Below, piece by piece: positions 50,443-63,367 of a DNA stretch of 64,000 bases (position 1 is its first letter; every line of letters starts with the position of its first letter). The stretch is from Corythoichthys intestinalis. Lineage: Eukaryota > Chordata > Actinopteri > Syngnathiformes > Syngnathidae. Made by a program: the position numbers and the translations under genes. The stretch is taken from NCBI RefSeq assembly GCF_030265065.1, contig NC_080415.1, positions 40,776,001 through 40,840,000 on the forward strand, read 5' to 3'. The notes under the pieces are model-generated. The model was not told the DNA's origin. It did not search any database and worked only from the letters and a program-made list of their open reading frames with translations.

Positions 50443-51796
50443 CAGTGCTGGCCAAAAGTATTCTGCAATTCTGTCAGATTATGCTCCATTTCTCCCAGAA
50501 AATGATTTCAATGACAAATGCTTTGGTAGTCATATCTTCATTTATTTTGCTTGCAATGAAAAAACACAAGAGAGAATGGGGAAAAAATGAAATCATTGTC
50601 ATTTTACACAAAACTCCAAAAATGGGTGGGGCAAAAGTATTGGCACCCTTCGAGAAATCATGTGATGTTTTTCTAATTTGTGTCATTAACAGCACCTGTT
50701 ACTTACCTGTGGCACATAACAGGTGGTGACAATAAATAAATCACACTTGCAGCCAGTTAAAATGGATTCAATTTGACTCAACTTCCGTCCTGTGTCTTTG
50801 TGTGTACCTCATTGAGCACGGAGAAAAGAAAAAAGACCAAAGAGCTGTCTGAGAAGCAACACTGTGAGGAAGCATAGGCATCTCCAAAGACCGGAATGTT
50901 CCCGTGTCTACCGTGCGCAGTGTCATCCATAAGTGTAAAGCCCACGGCACGGTGGCTAACCTCCCTAGATGTGGACGGAAAAGAAAAATTGACCAAAGAT
51001 TTCAACAAAAGATATTGTGGAGAACTGTCCCGCAGTCCGAGGGTACAACAGTGTCAAGTCGTACTATCCGTGGGCGTCTGAATGAAAATGGACTCTATGG
51101 TAGGAAGACCCCACTTTTGACCCAGAGACATTAAAAAGCCAGGCGGGAGTTTGCCAAAAACCTACCTGAAAAAGCCAAAAATGTTCTCTGGTCAGATGAG
51201 ACAAAAGTTGAGCTTTTTGGTAAAAGGCATCAACGTAGAGTTTACAGGGGAAAAAAAGGAGGCCTTGAAAGAAAAGAACATGGTCCCCACAGTCAACATG
51301 GCGGAGGTTCCCCAATGTTTTAGGTTTGCTTTGCTACTTCTGGCACTGACTATGTGCATGGCATTATGAAGCCTTAAGACTACCAACACATTTTGCAGCA
51401 TAATGTGAAAAAGCTGGGTCTCCCTCAGAGGTCATGGGTCTTCCAGCAGGACAAAGACCCAAAACACACAATCAGATAACACCTGCGGAGAGATCTGAAA
51501 ATGGTACCTTTTAAATCTAAAGTTCCAGCGGAGCATTGTAAGAAACTCATTGATGGATACCGGAAGCGGTTGTTTGCAGTTATTTTGTCTAAAGGTTGTG
51601 CTACCGAGTATAAGGCTGAGGGTGCCAAGACTTTTGTCCCACCCGTTTTTGGAGTTTTGTGCAAAATGATCATGATTTTAAAAAAAAAACATGAAGATAT
51701 AACTACCAAAACATTTGTAATTGCAATCATTTTCTGGGAGAAATGGAGCATTATCTGACAGAGTTGCAGGGGTGCCAAAACTTCTTGCCAGCACTT
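50443..51796 (+). mobile_element. Tc1/mariner element, CAGTGCTGGCC family, copy 2
   Basis: Flanked by TA (50441-50442 and 51797-51798). Starts CAGTGCTGGCCAAAAGTATT and ends near GCCAGCACTT. It aligns with 21053-22592. Transposase pieces appear in several frames: an HTH fragment with LPRCGRKRKIDQRFQQK near 50960, and SDETK-like and PQCFRFALLL-type remnants further on. It is shorter (about 1.35 kb) through internal deletions and has multiple frame breaks. Confidence 0.88.
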
Positions 51797-51798
51797 TA

Positions 51799-53800
51799 TC
51801 TCAAATGCTATGTTCTTGCCTTTGAAAAAGAAGCTGGCCTTTTTTTGTTTTGTCCAAAAAGTTGTTTTTGGCACCGCCGTGAACGTTAGTAGCGTCGCGT
51901 CCGACGTTCGAGGAAACGTTTGGCCGTGTTTAAGGTCAAAGTCGGACGGGGAAAAAAAGTTGGGCCCTGACGCCGAAAGGAGGTCAAATGTTGAGGGGAG
52001 GACAGAGCCGATTGGCCCAGCGGATCGACGCCGGCTCCTCATTGGCCGCCGGTCTCTGACGGGACAAAGCAGCTGTGTTTTCCTTGGCAGAGGTTGCATA
52101 ACGCGGATATTTTAATCAATTTCCCTGCAGCTGGTAGTGCGACAATGCTCCCCCCACCCCCTCTTATAATCTAAAAGACAATTTGTCTTCAATCAGGCAA
52201 CATCGTGGGCACACATTCGCCGCAGACTTCCAATCCCTTCCGGCGCGCACGTAAACCCTGCTCAAAAACTCACGGGCCGCCGTCGACGGCGACTGACGTC
52301 CAAAGTCAAAATGGATAGGACGCCGACGGTGCTGAAACAAAATCAAGAGGGAATGATCCAAAATGTACAGGAAGTGACAGCGGAATGCCTCAAAAGTGTA
52401 AGTTCTAAAATCCGTAGGAAATGTCCTGAAAGGAACCTCAATTGAACAAGGAAGCCACCCAAAATGAACAGGAAGTGACCCGAAAATGGCCGAAATTAAC
52501 AGGAAGTGTGGCAGAAAATCATTTGTACTGGAAGTGATGCCACAAGATGTGGAGGAAGTGAACAAAGACGTGACCCAAAATGATCAGAAAGTGACCTGTA
52601 AAAACCCCAAAATGAACAGCCTAAGAGTGGCCCAAATTCAACGGGATTATTTTTTTCAAAATTAAATTTAACTAGAAACTGCAATCTCTGGAGAAATTAC
52701 TCTGGGCCTTTGCTCATAAGCGGATTTTAAGGGGGAGTCAGACCCCACTGGTGGCCAAAAAGTGTCACTGCATGCAATTGACTTTCCTATATACAGTATA
52801 TATAAAAGTTGTTAAGCAATAAAACTGCAACAAAAATGAATGAAATGAACAAAAAAAACATTTTATAATGGGTTGAAATTATTTTTTCGAGCACCTTAGA
52901 CGGTCATTTGCTTTGCATATAATTTCTTTTAAAAATTATATATGTTAGAGAAAAAATATTTTTTAAATGATTTTTTGATTGAAAATATATATATATATAT
53001 ATATATTTTTTTTTTTTTTGATTGAAGCAACTTTTTGGGGGATTGAATGATTTAGACACAAATGTCCTAATCATCATATGGCCCAAACACAAAAAGGAAT
53101 GCTTCAATCAAAGAAAACTTTTTCAATTAAAAAGCAAGTAATTATTAAGTTCAAATGCAAATTTTTAAATCTCAAATATTTTTTGCATTCAAAAACTATT
53201 TTGTATCATTGAAATGTTTCTTTTTTTGATTGAATTTATTTTTCTTTTTGAAAATCTTTATCTTTTTCAAGCAACATATTTTTTGATTGAATAATAAAGA
53301 CAAAAATGTCCTAGCCAAAATGTGGGCCAAACACAAATCAACATTACAATCGGAAAAAAATAATAATAATAATCAAAGTTTTTTGAGTTCCAAATTTAAT
53401 TTTGCATTCAAACACATTTTTTTTAATTAAAGCAACTTTTTTTTTAATTTAAGGAACTTTTTTTGATTGAATAATAAAGACACAAATCTACCTCCATATG
53501 GCTCCGCCCAGGAGATACAATTTTTGACTGGGGTAACTACATTGGCATGACACCGGCAGGCGTACCATATTCAATGGATGATTTTGGCGAAAAGTTGCCA
53601 AGCAGCCCGATTTAGAATTCCCCTCAAGAATGATGGGGAACAAAAAAGGCTCATTTTCAACTTATTATTATAAATATTTTTCTAAGTTAATTTTATTGCT
53701 GACACTGCGTTTCGGGGTCATCAACATGTTGTTCCCCCCCTTCCCCAAAAGTCAAACTCAGTCTATGCCTTTGCTGTGTACAGCTCTTAGCCCCACCCAG
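51799..53800. other. Intergenic interval with minisatellite and AT-rich tracts
   Basis: 51810-52130 is GC-moderate and unfamiliar. 52320-52620 carries inverted units of the AGGAAGTGACC minisatellite. 52800-53480 is strongly AT-rich, with repeated TTTTTTGATTGAA-type units and an (AT)n tract at about 52985-53006. No gene recognised. Confidence 0.4.
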
Positions 53801-53975
53801 GTTGGTTTGGGTACATTTCGGGGACAATATCAGGCCACTTCCGGTTGCTTTGGGGACATTTCGGGGACACGTCCAGGTAATTCTGGAAAATTTGGGGGGG
53901 GCGTATCCGGGTCATATCATGTCATTTGGGGACATTTTGGGGACACGCCCTATTAATAACTGGTCATTTCCTGTT
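53800..53975 (+). repeat. Minisatellite, GGGGACATTTCGGGGACA unit
   Basis: Repeated TTTGGGGACATTTCGGGGAC units alternate with GGCCACTTCCGGTTG-like pieces, a G-rich variant of the dispersed GGTCACTTCCTGTT repeat. Confidence 0.6.
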
Positions 53976-53999
53976 GATTTGGGGACATTTGTTTTTTTG

Positions 54000-54440
54000 C
54001 CATTGAAAATGAATGGGAAATTTGGACGTCCATGGCCGTCAATGGCATCGACTTACATTTGCGTCAATGGAATCCAAGTATATTGGCATCAATAGAATCA
54101 ACAAACATGGCAGTCAATAGCATTAAACAAATTAAATGCCATTGAAAATGAGTGCGAAATTTGGACGTCCGTGGCCGTCAATGGCATCCAAGTACATTGG
54201 GATCAATAGAATTGACATGCATGGCTGTCAATGACATCTGTCTAAATTGGCCTCAATGCAATGTTAATGCCATTGGAAAGGAATGGGAAATTTGGACGTC
54301 CATGGCCGTCAATGGCATCGACTTACATATGTCTTAATAGAGTCAGAGTACATTGGCATCAATAGATTCGACATACGTGGCCGTTAATGGCATCAGTGCA
54401 ATGTAAATTCCATTGGAAATTCCATTGGAAGTGAATGGGA
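54000..54440 (+). repeat. Tandem repeat, about 135-bp unit, roughly three copies
   Basis: Units start at about 54000, 54139 and 54272, each with CCATTGAAAATGAATGGGAA, then a TTTGGACGTCCATGGCCGTC block, ATGGCATC and ATTGGCATCAATAGAAT. A partial fourth start lies near 54415. Each unit carries the GACGTC-containing core of the foldback family, so the array probably grew from one such copy. Confidence 0.75.
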
Positions 54441-55343
54441 AATTTCCCATTAAAAATGAATATGAAGGTTTTTGGCAAATTTTCGGGGAACTAGATTGCT
54501 TCCAAATTCTGTAGACAACTTTTATGCCCTGCACCGTCCCGAAATTTTTGATGTCCAAATTATGTGATTTGGCTAAAAATTAGAAAAAGAAAATTAGACT
54601 AGTAGATAGATTTTGAAAAATCGGTGTTCACGGGCGAATGGAAACATTTTCGGGGTCGTTTGAAAAAGTCCCTGCATCGTGCAAAAATTACGGTCATTTT
54701 GATATTCGAACGGTGCCGACCGGTCAAACGGTTCGGGCTGTGCGGCGCGCCAAAGAAATTCCATTTTGACAAAAAATAGAATTTTACTTTGCCATGCAAA
54801 GACCCAGATAATGAAGTCATGGTTTGCCATTGACGGGGCAAGATGTCCAATCCGTTGAAAGAGGGAGGGCCGCGGCGCTCCGTTCGCCACCGGCCGTCTA
54901 TCGCGACGCCGAAAGACGACGCTAGCGCGCAAAGGCTCGCGCCTATGTTTTCGGAGCTTCTGACCCAGTTGTTAAGTTGCAGAAATAGCGAGTCGGGACG
55001 CTTTGATGTTTAGCGCTCGCTCGCTCGCTCGCTCGCTCGCTCGCTCGCTGCAAAGTACTCACATGCGGGGAGGAGGGGAACGTACTTGAGTGATTGAATA
55101 CTTTTGCAAAGTAGTTTGGAGGCTTAAGAAAAACTTCAAAGATTTTGTCAGCTCCTCAAGTTTTGACCCAGAAAACAAGAAACACGCCATGCGCATGTGT
55201 CTTCTTCTCTTGTGTGCCGTGTGTAAGCGCACGTCTTTGTTTCCTGTGTCTGTTGGGTCTTTAAATGTGTTGTGTTTGTGTTGATGTGCTTTCTGTCTGC
55301 GTACACGTGTTTGTTGAGTTTGTGTCGTGTGTTTTATCTATTA

Positions 55344-55394
<51 letters not shown>

Positions 55395-55826
55395 GGCACG
55401 GCGCCGCTGTTGGCCAACATCAACAAACTTGGCGCCACCTGAAGTTCTGATTGGTTTCCAACATGTAAACAAAGGCTGCACTGGCATTGGTCCACTCCGT
55501 CCCCGTTGGCCAATCATAACAAAGGGATTTGAAACGGCGTTCTCGGAGGAAAGGTTTCGTCGTTTTCAACTTTTCCAGTTGGAAATGGCTGCCTTTGCAA
55601 CTATTTGCTGTTTTCTTGATCAAGTGTTTCGGTGCCATTGATGGCGCTATAGGCATCTTTTCATTTGGTCAAAAGGGACTGGACGACAATGGCATCGCGA
55701 GAGCTCGTCCTCCCTCTTTAAATGAATTGAACGTCTCATCAATGGCAGGAAATGAGCTCATTTAAGAAAAAATTGATTTTAGGGTTCTCACAGGTCACTT
55801 CCCGTTGATATCTGGTCACTTTCTGA
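54441..55826. other. Intergenic interval with microsatellites
   Basis: Contains a foldback copy at about 54830-54905, a (CGCT)n tract at about 55015-55048 and a long (GT)n tract at about 55348-55388. No gene recognised. Confidence 0.4.
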
Positions 55827-57116
55827 CAAGGGCAGAGGTTTGCATAGGGACGGACATAACACTAGGAACTTTTCATTGTCCCCACCAACTTTTAAGCAAC
55901 TTTATATGCACGATATAATGAGTTCAGTTATATAGATCAATTAAATGGTCTACCCATATTTCGCAAGGATAGAATTGACCCTACCATTATGAAGTGAACT
56001 ATTTTCATTATGTTCAAACTTACAATTACCCCTTTTCACTTGTTGAATATGCACGTCCATTTTTTCACCCTCAAACGCACGTTTCAGTGGCCGATGACTT
56101 CGCACGCACGCTCACAATCGCACGGCCCCAGAAGAAATACATGTCGCCTCCTCCGCCCCTTTTGAAGAGGAGGGATATTACAAGTTTTTTTCGTCCAGCA
56201 GCAGCCACTGCAAGTCACTTAAAAAGACGCCAATGTTGTGGAGGTGGGGGACACGCCACTAATTTTGCTACTGAAAGTCAGACCTGCATCACAGTTAGCA
56301 TAACATTAAACTGTGTGAACTTGCTGACCTGCGAGCCTCTTCTGAAGACGGTACACAAGAAAGCCTGCAAACAGTTTGCTGAACACATGTCAACAAAGCA
56401 CATGGACTACTGGAATCATGTCCTATGGTCTGATGAGACGGGCGGGCTTTCTTAAGAAGAGGCTTCTGGGGTGACAACCATGCATACTAATTTGATGTAG
56501 AGTGGTGCATATGGTCTGAGCACTAACAGACCGACCCCCCGCCTCTTCAATATCTGCAGCAATGCTGACAGCACTCCTGTAACGAGTCACATGACATTTT
56601 GGAGGGAAAATGACAAGCAGTACTCAATTTGGACATTTAGGGATGTACGTAGTTTCTAAGGGTTGTACTCACTTTTGTTGCCAGGGGTTTAGTTATTAAT
56701 GGCTATATTTTGAGGGGAAAATAAATGAACTCTATTATAGAAGCTGCACACAGACTGTTTTTCATTGTGTCAAAGTGTCATTTTGTCAGTGTTGTCCCAT
56801 GAAAAGATATATCTGCAGAAATGGGAGGGGTGTACTCACTTTTGTGGTAGACTGTATATATTTTGGTGGGGGGGGGGTTGCCACGAGTTACCCACACTAG
56901 CGTTGCGATCGACTGGTCGATCGTGATCGATGTCATGAGCACCCCTGATTTAGCCTATCAATTAATTAGGTTCATATTCGTGAGAAATGTATAGCCTTGA
57001 CCCCCGCTCACCCAATCTGTTCGGTCTTACTAATGTCCCATCCCGAGCAAAAAGTGTACACGCAGGTTGTGCTGTTGTATCGTCCCTACCCATGTTGAGA
57101 CCAAAGCTACGCCTTT
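55827..57116 (+). mobile_element. hAT-type element, CAAGGGCG family, copy E
   Basis: Starts CAAGGGCAGAGGTTTGCATA and ends GACCAAAGCTACGCCTTTG. Perfect 8-bp target duplications CTTTCTGA lie at 55819-55826 and 57117-57124. Between about 56040 and 56330 it keeps the transposase-start block (MSPPPPLLKRRDITSFF-like, then RPAAATASHL). It contains a Tc1 fragment at 56332-56854. Confidence 0.92.
56332..56854 (+). mobile_element. Tc1-like element, 5'-truncated, inside hAT copy E
   Basis: Begins inside a transposase reading frame (KKACKQFAEHMSTKHMDYWN, then VLWSDETG) and ends ACTTTTGTGGTAGACTG at a TATA. Its left inverted repeat and N-terminal region are missing. It is a different Tc1 family from the CAGTGCTGGCC copies. 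The right boundary is clear; the left boundary is where similarity to the hAT copies stops. Confidence 0.75.
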
Positions 57117-57359
57117 GCTTTCTGATGATTGAGGCGCATTCCCGGGTCGCACCCTGTTCATTTCTGGTCACATGTTGATATCGGCTCATTTTTCTTTCTT
57201 TGGAAACAAATGTTGTTGGTTTTTTTCCATTGGAAATGAATGTGGCTTCTACAAACAGATTGGACATCCGTGGCACTGGAAACCGACGGCTCCTTTATGG
57301 AGTCTCGCCGCTAATTGAATGAGAACCGCTGACGTCACCACCCGTTTTTAGTGACTCTT

Positions 57360-57833
57360 GCGGGGCGTCATTCCGCTAAGCTCCTCCCACTTGGGCGCCG
57401 GTCCAAATGGAAACACGTGACGTTCGCGCACCGCGCCACTGTCTTGCGCTAGCCCCGTACGCCGCGCAACTTTGCGCGCGCGCGCGCGCTCTCTCGCTCG
57501 TCTCACCTTTCCCCGCAATCGCGAGGTCGCGCGCGCGAGCATCTGGCAAGGGGGCGGGGCGTCGCGTCGCTCTCCACGCGCGTGTCCGCGGCGCGCCAGC
57601 GTGCCACCACCGCGAGCTGGATGTGCGGACGAAGCGCCCGGAGGACAAGGAGATTTACGAGAAGAAGAAGGAGGACGAGACGAGACGAGGAGCCGCATTC
57701 AACAACACTCCGGCTCCACCTCGTATCGTCCCCGAACGCAACACTCGCACCTCCATGAGCCATCGCTTCTCTTCTACTTCTTCTTCTTCTTCTTCTTCTT
57801 CTTGAGCGCTCGTGAGAAGGATGTGAGGGGAAA
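57360..57833 (+). promoter_or_regulatory. CpG-rich promoter and 5' UTR of the unidentified secreted-protein gene
   Basis: Strongly GC- and CpG-rich up to about 57620, including a (GC)n alternating tract at about 57474-57490, then a purine-rich stretch and a (TTC)n microsatellite at about 57772-57803. It ends at the ATG at 57834. An in-frame TGA upstream of that ATG makes it the first possible start. Confidence 0.5.
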
Positions 57834-59175
57834 ATGTTGGTCCTGCAGGTGAGCCCTTTTCATTCCTGACGTTCTCACAAAGCAAAGTGCCTGACGTTTC
57901 AAACTTTTTAACATTTCATTTAACCCTTTATTGAACTCTCCCTCTGCCATTGGCGATCCGATCAGGTGGCATCCAACCATCCTCCCTAAAATGGCATTCT
58001 CTCTAGTTGACGTCCAATCCATTCAAAGCGGGAGGGCGGCAGCTCACGAACGTTCGTTCGCCGTCAGGGCTTCCCGCTCCGTACGGATTGGACGTCCGGC
58101 GCAGTCAATGGCGGTAAATAGCAGATGCTTTGACATTGATCAAATCATCGCTTGAGAAATAATAGTTACGCTTTTAATGTCAACGCATCGACTGATGGGA
58201 ACGTCGCCCCTACCGACGTGGTTGCCCGAAAGCCGTTTTGTAGCGACGCTACCAACTCTCCCGCTCGGCATGGATCGGCTGTCTACCGGTCATTTAGAAG
58301 GACGATTGGACATCCGTCGCCACCACTGGTACGGAAAATTTGGGAGGTCCTCGTCAGAAGATCCTGTCAGTATGCTTCAAGTCCCACCGGCGAAGAAGAT
58401 CCAATGGAGACGTCCCTTTTTTGTTCCGCTCGGGATGTTCCCGTCGTGCGGTTCCGCTTGGGATTTTCCTGTCAGAACGTTTCTGTCCGCTTATCCCGAG
58501 CCGTCCCAGATGAAAGCCTCGCCGCAGCTGGGCTCTCCTCGCGTGTTTATGTCCGACTCTCGCCTACGGAACACGTGTCACGTGTGCCGTCGGCTGACGC
58601 GCCAAGGCCAGAACCGCCGTTTCGACGATGCCGCGGGCGTCGGTAGCTCGGCGGGCTCCCGGTCAAAAAGGATCGGACGTCGATGAGTTTTCAATGGCTC
58701 CGGTCATTTCCCATGACATGTTCACTCCTCTTGATTTTCAAGTCTCACCTGCAAAATAAAAATCTCCATCGATGGTCGTTATTTGCCCAAAAATGAACAG
58801 GAGGTGATCCGACATCAACAGAAAGTGACGTGTACTCTAGGTGCCCCGAAGCCAGTAGAAAGTGATCCGAAATCAACGGGAGTGACCCGAAAATGATCAT
58901 CGGAAATGGCAGTGACCCCGGAATGGCCCAAGTGAGCCTACAATGACTTCATTGCCTGCCATTGACACCAATAGACATCCAATTCATTTAAACTGGGAGG
59001 AAATGTTCAGCTCTTGGCTCCAACCAATTTGATTGCAATCAAACCATGTGACTTTTGCGTGTCTTTCTGCAGATGTGCGCCGCCTTCTTCGTCTTTCTCC
59101 CGCCGGCCTCCCGGGCCAATTCGACGTGCGACGCCGTCACGGTCCTCGTCGCCAACGCCGACGGCTCCTCTACAG
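57834..59175 (+). CDS. Unidentified secreted or membrane protein, first two exons
   Basis: Exon 57834-57848 encodes MLVLQ and ends at a GTGAGC donor. A TTTCTGCAG acceptor precedes an exon at 59073-59175 that ends at a GTATCG donor in phase 1. Together they encode MLVLQMCAAFFVFLPPASRA, a good signal peptide, then NSTCDAVTVLVANADGSST with one N-glycosylation sequon. Translation could also start at the second exon's own ATG. I do not recognise the family. A very short first exon followed by a signal-peptide exon whose mature part starts with a CD-x-x-VL-like motif is seen in four-helix cytokines such as erythropoietin and thrombopoietin, but this is weak. I could not place the remaining exons before the window ends. 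Confidence 0.4.
58007..58113. repeat. Foldback repeat copy
   Basis: TTGACGTCCAATCCATTCAA on the left and CGTACGGATTGGACGTCCGG on the right, around GGGAGGGCGGCAGC and CGAACGTTCGTTCGCCG. This is one of the best-preserved copies in the window. Confidence 0.65.
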
Positions 59176-59493
59176 GTATCGAAAAACATAGATTAGCCGC
59201 ACTGGACAAAAACGGGTATTTTTTGGGTGGACATGTACCGTATGTTGTCGCCAAGTAGCTCAAACGCAGTCAGCGCTAAGACTTCAGCAACTTAAGAACA
59301 GCTCAAAAAGAAGTGAATTTAGTTTTAGCTTAGCGAGCGACAACATTGCAGCGCTTTGGGACGACGATGGCCATTTTCTCACCTTTCTTCAACTTTTGTA
59401 GCGTGTTCGCAGCATGGTTTTGGAGACTGATCAACAGCGGCGTTGTGAGCTGGGCTTAGCTGTAGTTCGTATGGTTTATTTTTTAACATTATA

Positions 59494-60937
<1,444 letters not shown>

Positions 60938-61470
60938 TATAAGTAGCATTTGAGTAGAAGTCGCTGGCCTAGCCAAACTAGGAAAACAATGTGATTGATA
61001 GTCCAGAAAATATGGCAAAGTGATCCGAGATCAAGAGGAATGTCGATTTTGCGACTGATTGTTGTGAGAAAATGTAGTCCTGAAAATACAGTAGCTGTTT
61101 TTTCGTAAATACAAAAGAAAAAGTAAGAGTGCAAAGGAGCAAAGCGAAAAACGACGCACTCGCTTGGAAGGAGAGCGAGACCAGACGTGGAACCGACAAG
61201 GACTTGACAAGACATCCGGCGACACCTGGCTGAGGGAAGCGGATCGCTTGACAGGAAGCGGGCAAATGCGCGGGCGATCGCAGACTAAGACGGGCACCGA
61301 ACGACGCCTAGTATTGCTCCGATACCGTTTTTTTGCTGCCCCGATTCCGATTCCCGGCTGCGCGATACTGGCCGATACGATACCGAGAGCAAATTATTTT
61401 GGAAAAAAAAGAATTTGAAATTTTTTACAGACTCAATGGTAAAGAAATTGGTCGGACACCGCGTTGTCTG

Positions 61471-61580
61471 CCATTGACGGCGCCAGACGTCCAATCCATT
61501 TAAAGTGAAAGGGTGGCAGCCAAGGAACATTCCTTCGTTGGCTGCCGCACTCCCACTTCAAATGGATTAGACGTCTACTA
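61471..61580. repeat. Foldback repeat copy
   Basis: CCAGACGTCCAATCCATTTA and CTTCAAATGGATTAGACGTC form the arms, with GGCAGCCAAGGAACATTCCT between them. A near-complete unit of the dispersed family. Confidence 0.65.
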
Positions 61581-62480
61581 GTGTTGGTCAAATTCACGGC
61601 AGAAGGATGACTGGACGTCACGTGAATGGTCGTCGATTATCATCTAGGGACGGGCGACTTTTTTGACGGCGGCGGCGGCGGCCGCCGTCTCGGGTAGGGC
61701 GACCCGCCGTAGGAAACGGCATCTCTCGGCATCGGCACATAATCTCTTAGCGCTCCCCGACGACGTCATTTTAGCGTCGTATCGGTACCGATACTCGTAT
61801 CGTGGTGTTTTTGCAATGCTTCCCTGTGCTGCTAAAACAAATTCCCAAGTTTGTTAGCGTGTCTAAAATTAGCAGACGACGTCGGTGAATGAATCGTGCT
61901 TTGACTTGTGGTGATGAATGAATTATACATTGAGCGGTCATCACTGACGAACGCTAATGAGTGCCCGGGCTGACGCCTCCTCGCAAATCATTTATAAAGA
62001 CGTGACTTTAATTCCCGCCGACGTCTCCGAGAGCGTTTGAGTTTAGCGGCGCCCCCCGGGGTCCCGTCCCGAGCTGTCGGAAGAACGGCCGCGCCTCGGG
62101 ACGCGTCGGTCTCCGCCGGCCTGCCGTGGCCGGGGGGACCCCTGTCACCGCCGCTTACCGTTGCCCTTAAGCGTGCGCAGGCACACGACGACAAGATGCA
62201 ATTCCTGGAGAAAATGCTCTCCCAGGGGTGGCTTCCTGTAGACTTTTGCTCACTTCCTATTTATTCTTGGGCATTTTGCGGTCGCTTCTTTGTAATCTCC
62301 TTGCCAGCGTTCGATGCATTTGAAGCGGGGAGGCCGGTGGCAAATTTCCTCCACTGTTACACGTCATAAAAACGAAATCGCAGACTTATTTTTGCCCGAA
62401 GGTCCTAGTGAGCCAATATAGGTAGCCGTTCTTTTTTTTCAATTTTTTTTCCGAAAAGCTTGTCTCGCTCTTTAATTCAT

Positions 62481-62588
62481 CGTCTGCCGTGGACGGCGCC
62501 GGACAATCCATCGCTTTGAAGCAGGAGGGCCACGAGCGGATGAACCGACGTTCATTCGCTGCTAGCTTCAAAGGGATCGGACCTCTAC
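62481..62588. repeat. Foldback repeat copy (diverged)
   Basis: GCCGGACAATCCATCGCTTT and AGCTTCAAAGGGATCGGACC arms around GAACCGACGTTCATTCGCTG. Confidence 0.5.
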
Positions 62589-63367
62589 TCATGATAAGGC
62601 TAATGTTGCAACAACAAACTGGTTAAAATCGATGAAAAAAAAATTTGTCGCCAATTAATTTGATCATCGATGTTTGCCGGCAGCTACGAGCAGTTCCGTT
62701 TGGGTCCTTGTTTATGTGTAACATTTGTGACTGCGTGCGTGCCAGTGATAAGAGCGAGAGAGAGAGAGAGAGAGTTCACTGCTGCAACTGCTGCTGCTGT
62801 TGGGTTGCTGAATCAATAAGGTGTGTTCGATCCAGTGTGACTAAATGAAGCCAATTGCATTGATGAGACGTTACGTCATAGCACAGACCTCTCAGCTAGT
62901 GAGCAATGATGCTAATCAGTGTCTGAAGTGTCCATTTGTAATATGTTTTGGAGCAGTATATTAGCACTTGAGTTATTGTTAGATAGTAAGGTTTGTTTTT
63001 GTAAAGAAATCACACACATAAACCCATTCATATAACAGTCTCCTTTTAACACAAACTCCCATTCAAACTGTAAATTGTCATACAAGAGAGTATGCTTTGA
63101 AATATTGTATTCATGAACAATAAAGACAGCTGATTCATTCCAGCCTAGGTCCTCTTTAGATTTTGTTTGTTAGTTTGTTCGAAGAAAATCAATGAGTCAT
63201 TGACACAATTTATATCAGCGCCTTGCCCACCAGAAAAAGAAAACAGTCAACCATCAGCATTTTTAAAAAAAATTTGAATGAACAAGACTTTGGTCTGACT
63301 TGCGTACTGACAAATTATTTTTATGTTTTATACTCGGAACCTTTATTAACATCTTCAACGAGTTTTA

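Larger units (their letters stand above)
60938..63367. other. Interval with repeats, right end
   Basis: Holds an hAT-like end (TAGTATTGCTCCGATACCG at about 61311), a foldback copy at 61471-61580, another at 62481-62588, a (GGC)n stretch near 61668, and a (GA)n tract at about 62756-62776. A stretch at about 62182-62225, after TGCGTGCGCAG, reads AHDDKMQFLEKMLSQ and looks exon-like, but its phase does not fit the exon ending at 59175. Confidence 0.35.

Noticed and set aside
53800-54440. Regular repeats that could suggest a CRISPR array
   Set aside because: Units are degenerate, contiguous and lack constant repeats separated by unique spacers; the host is a vertebrate.
57834-59175. Naming this gene erythropoietin or thrombopoietin
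   Set aside because: Only the exon layout and a short CD-x-x-VL-like start are similar; the later helices cannot be seen.
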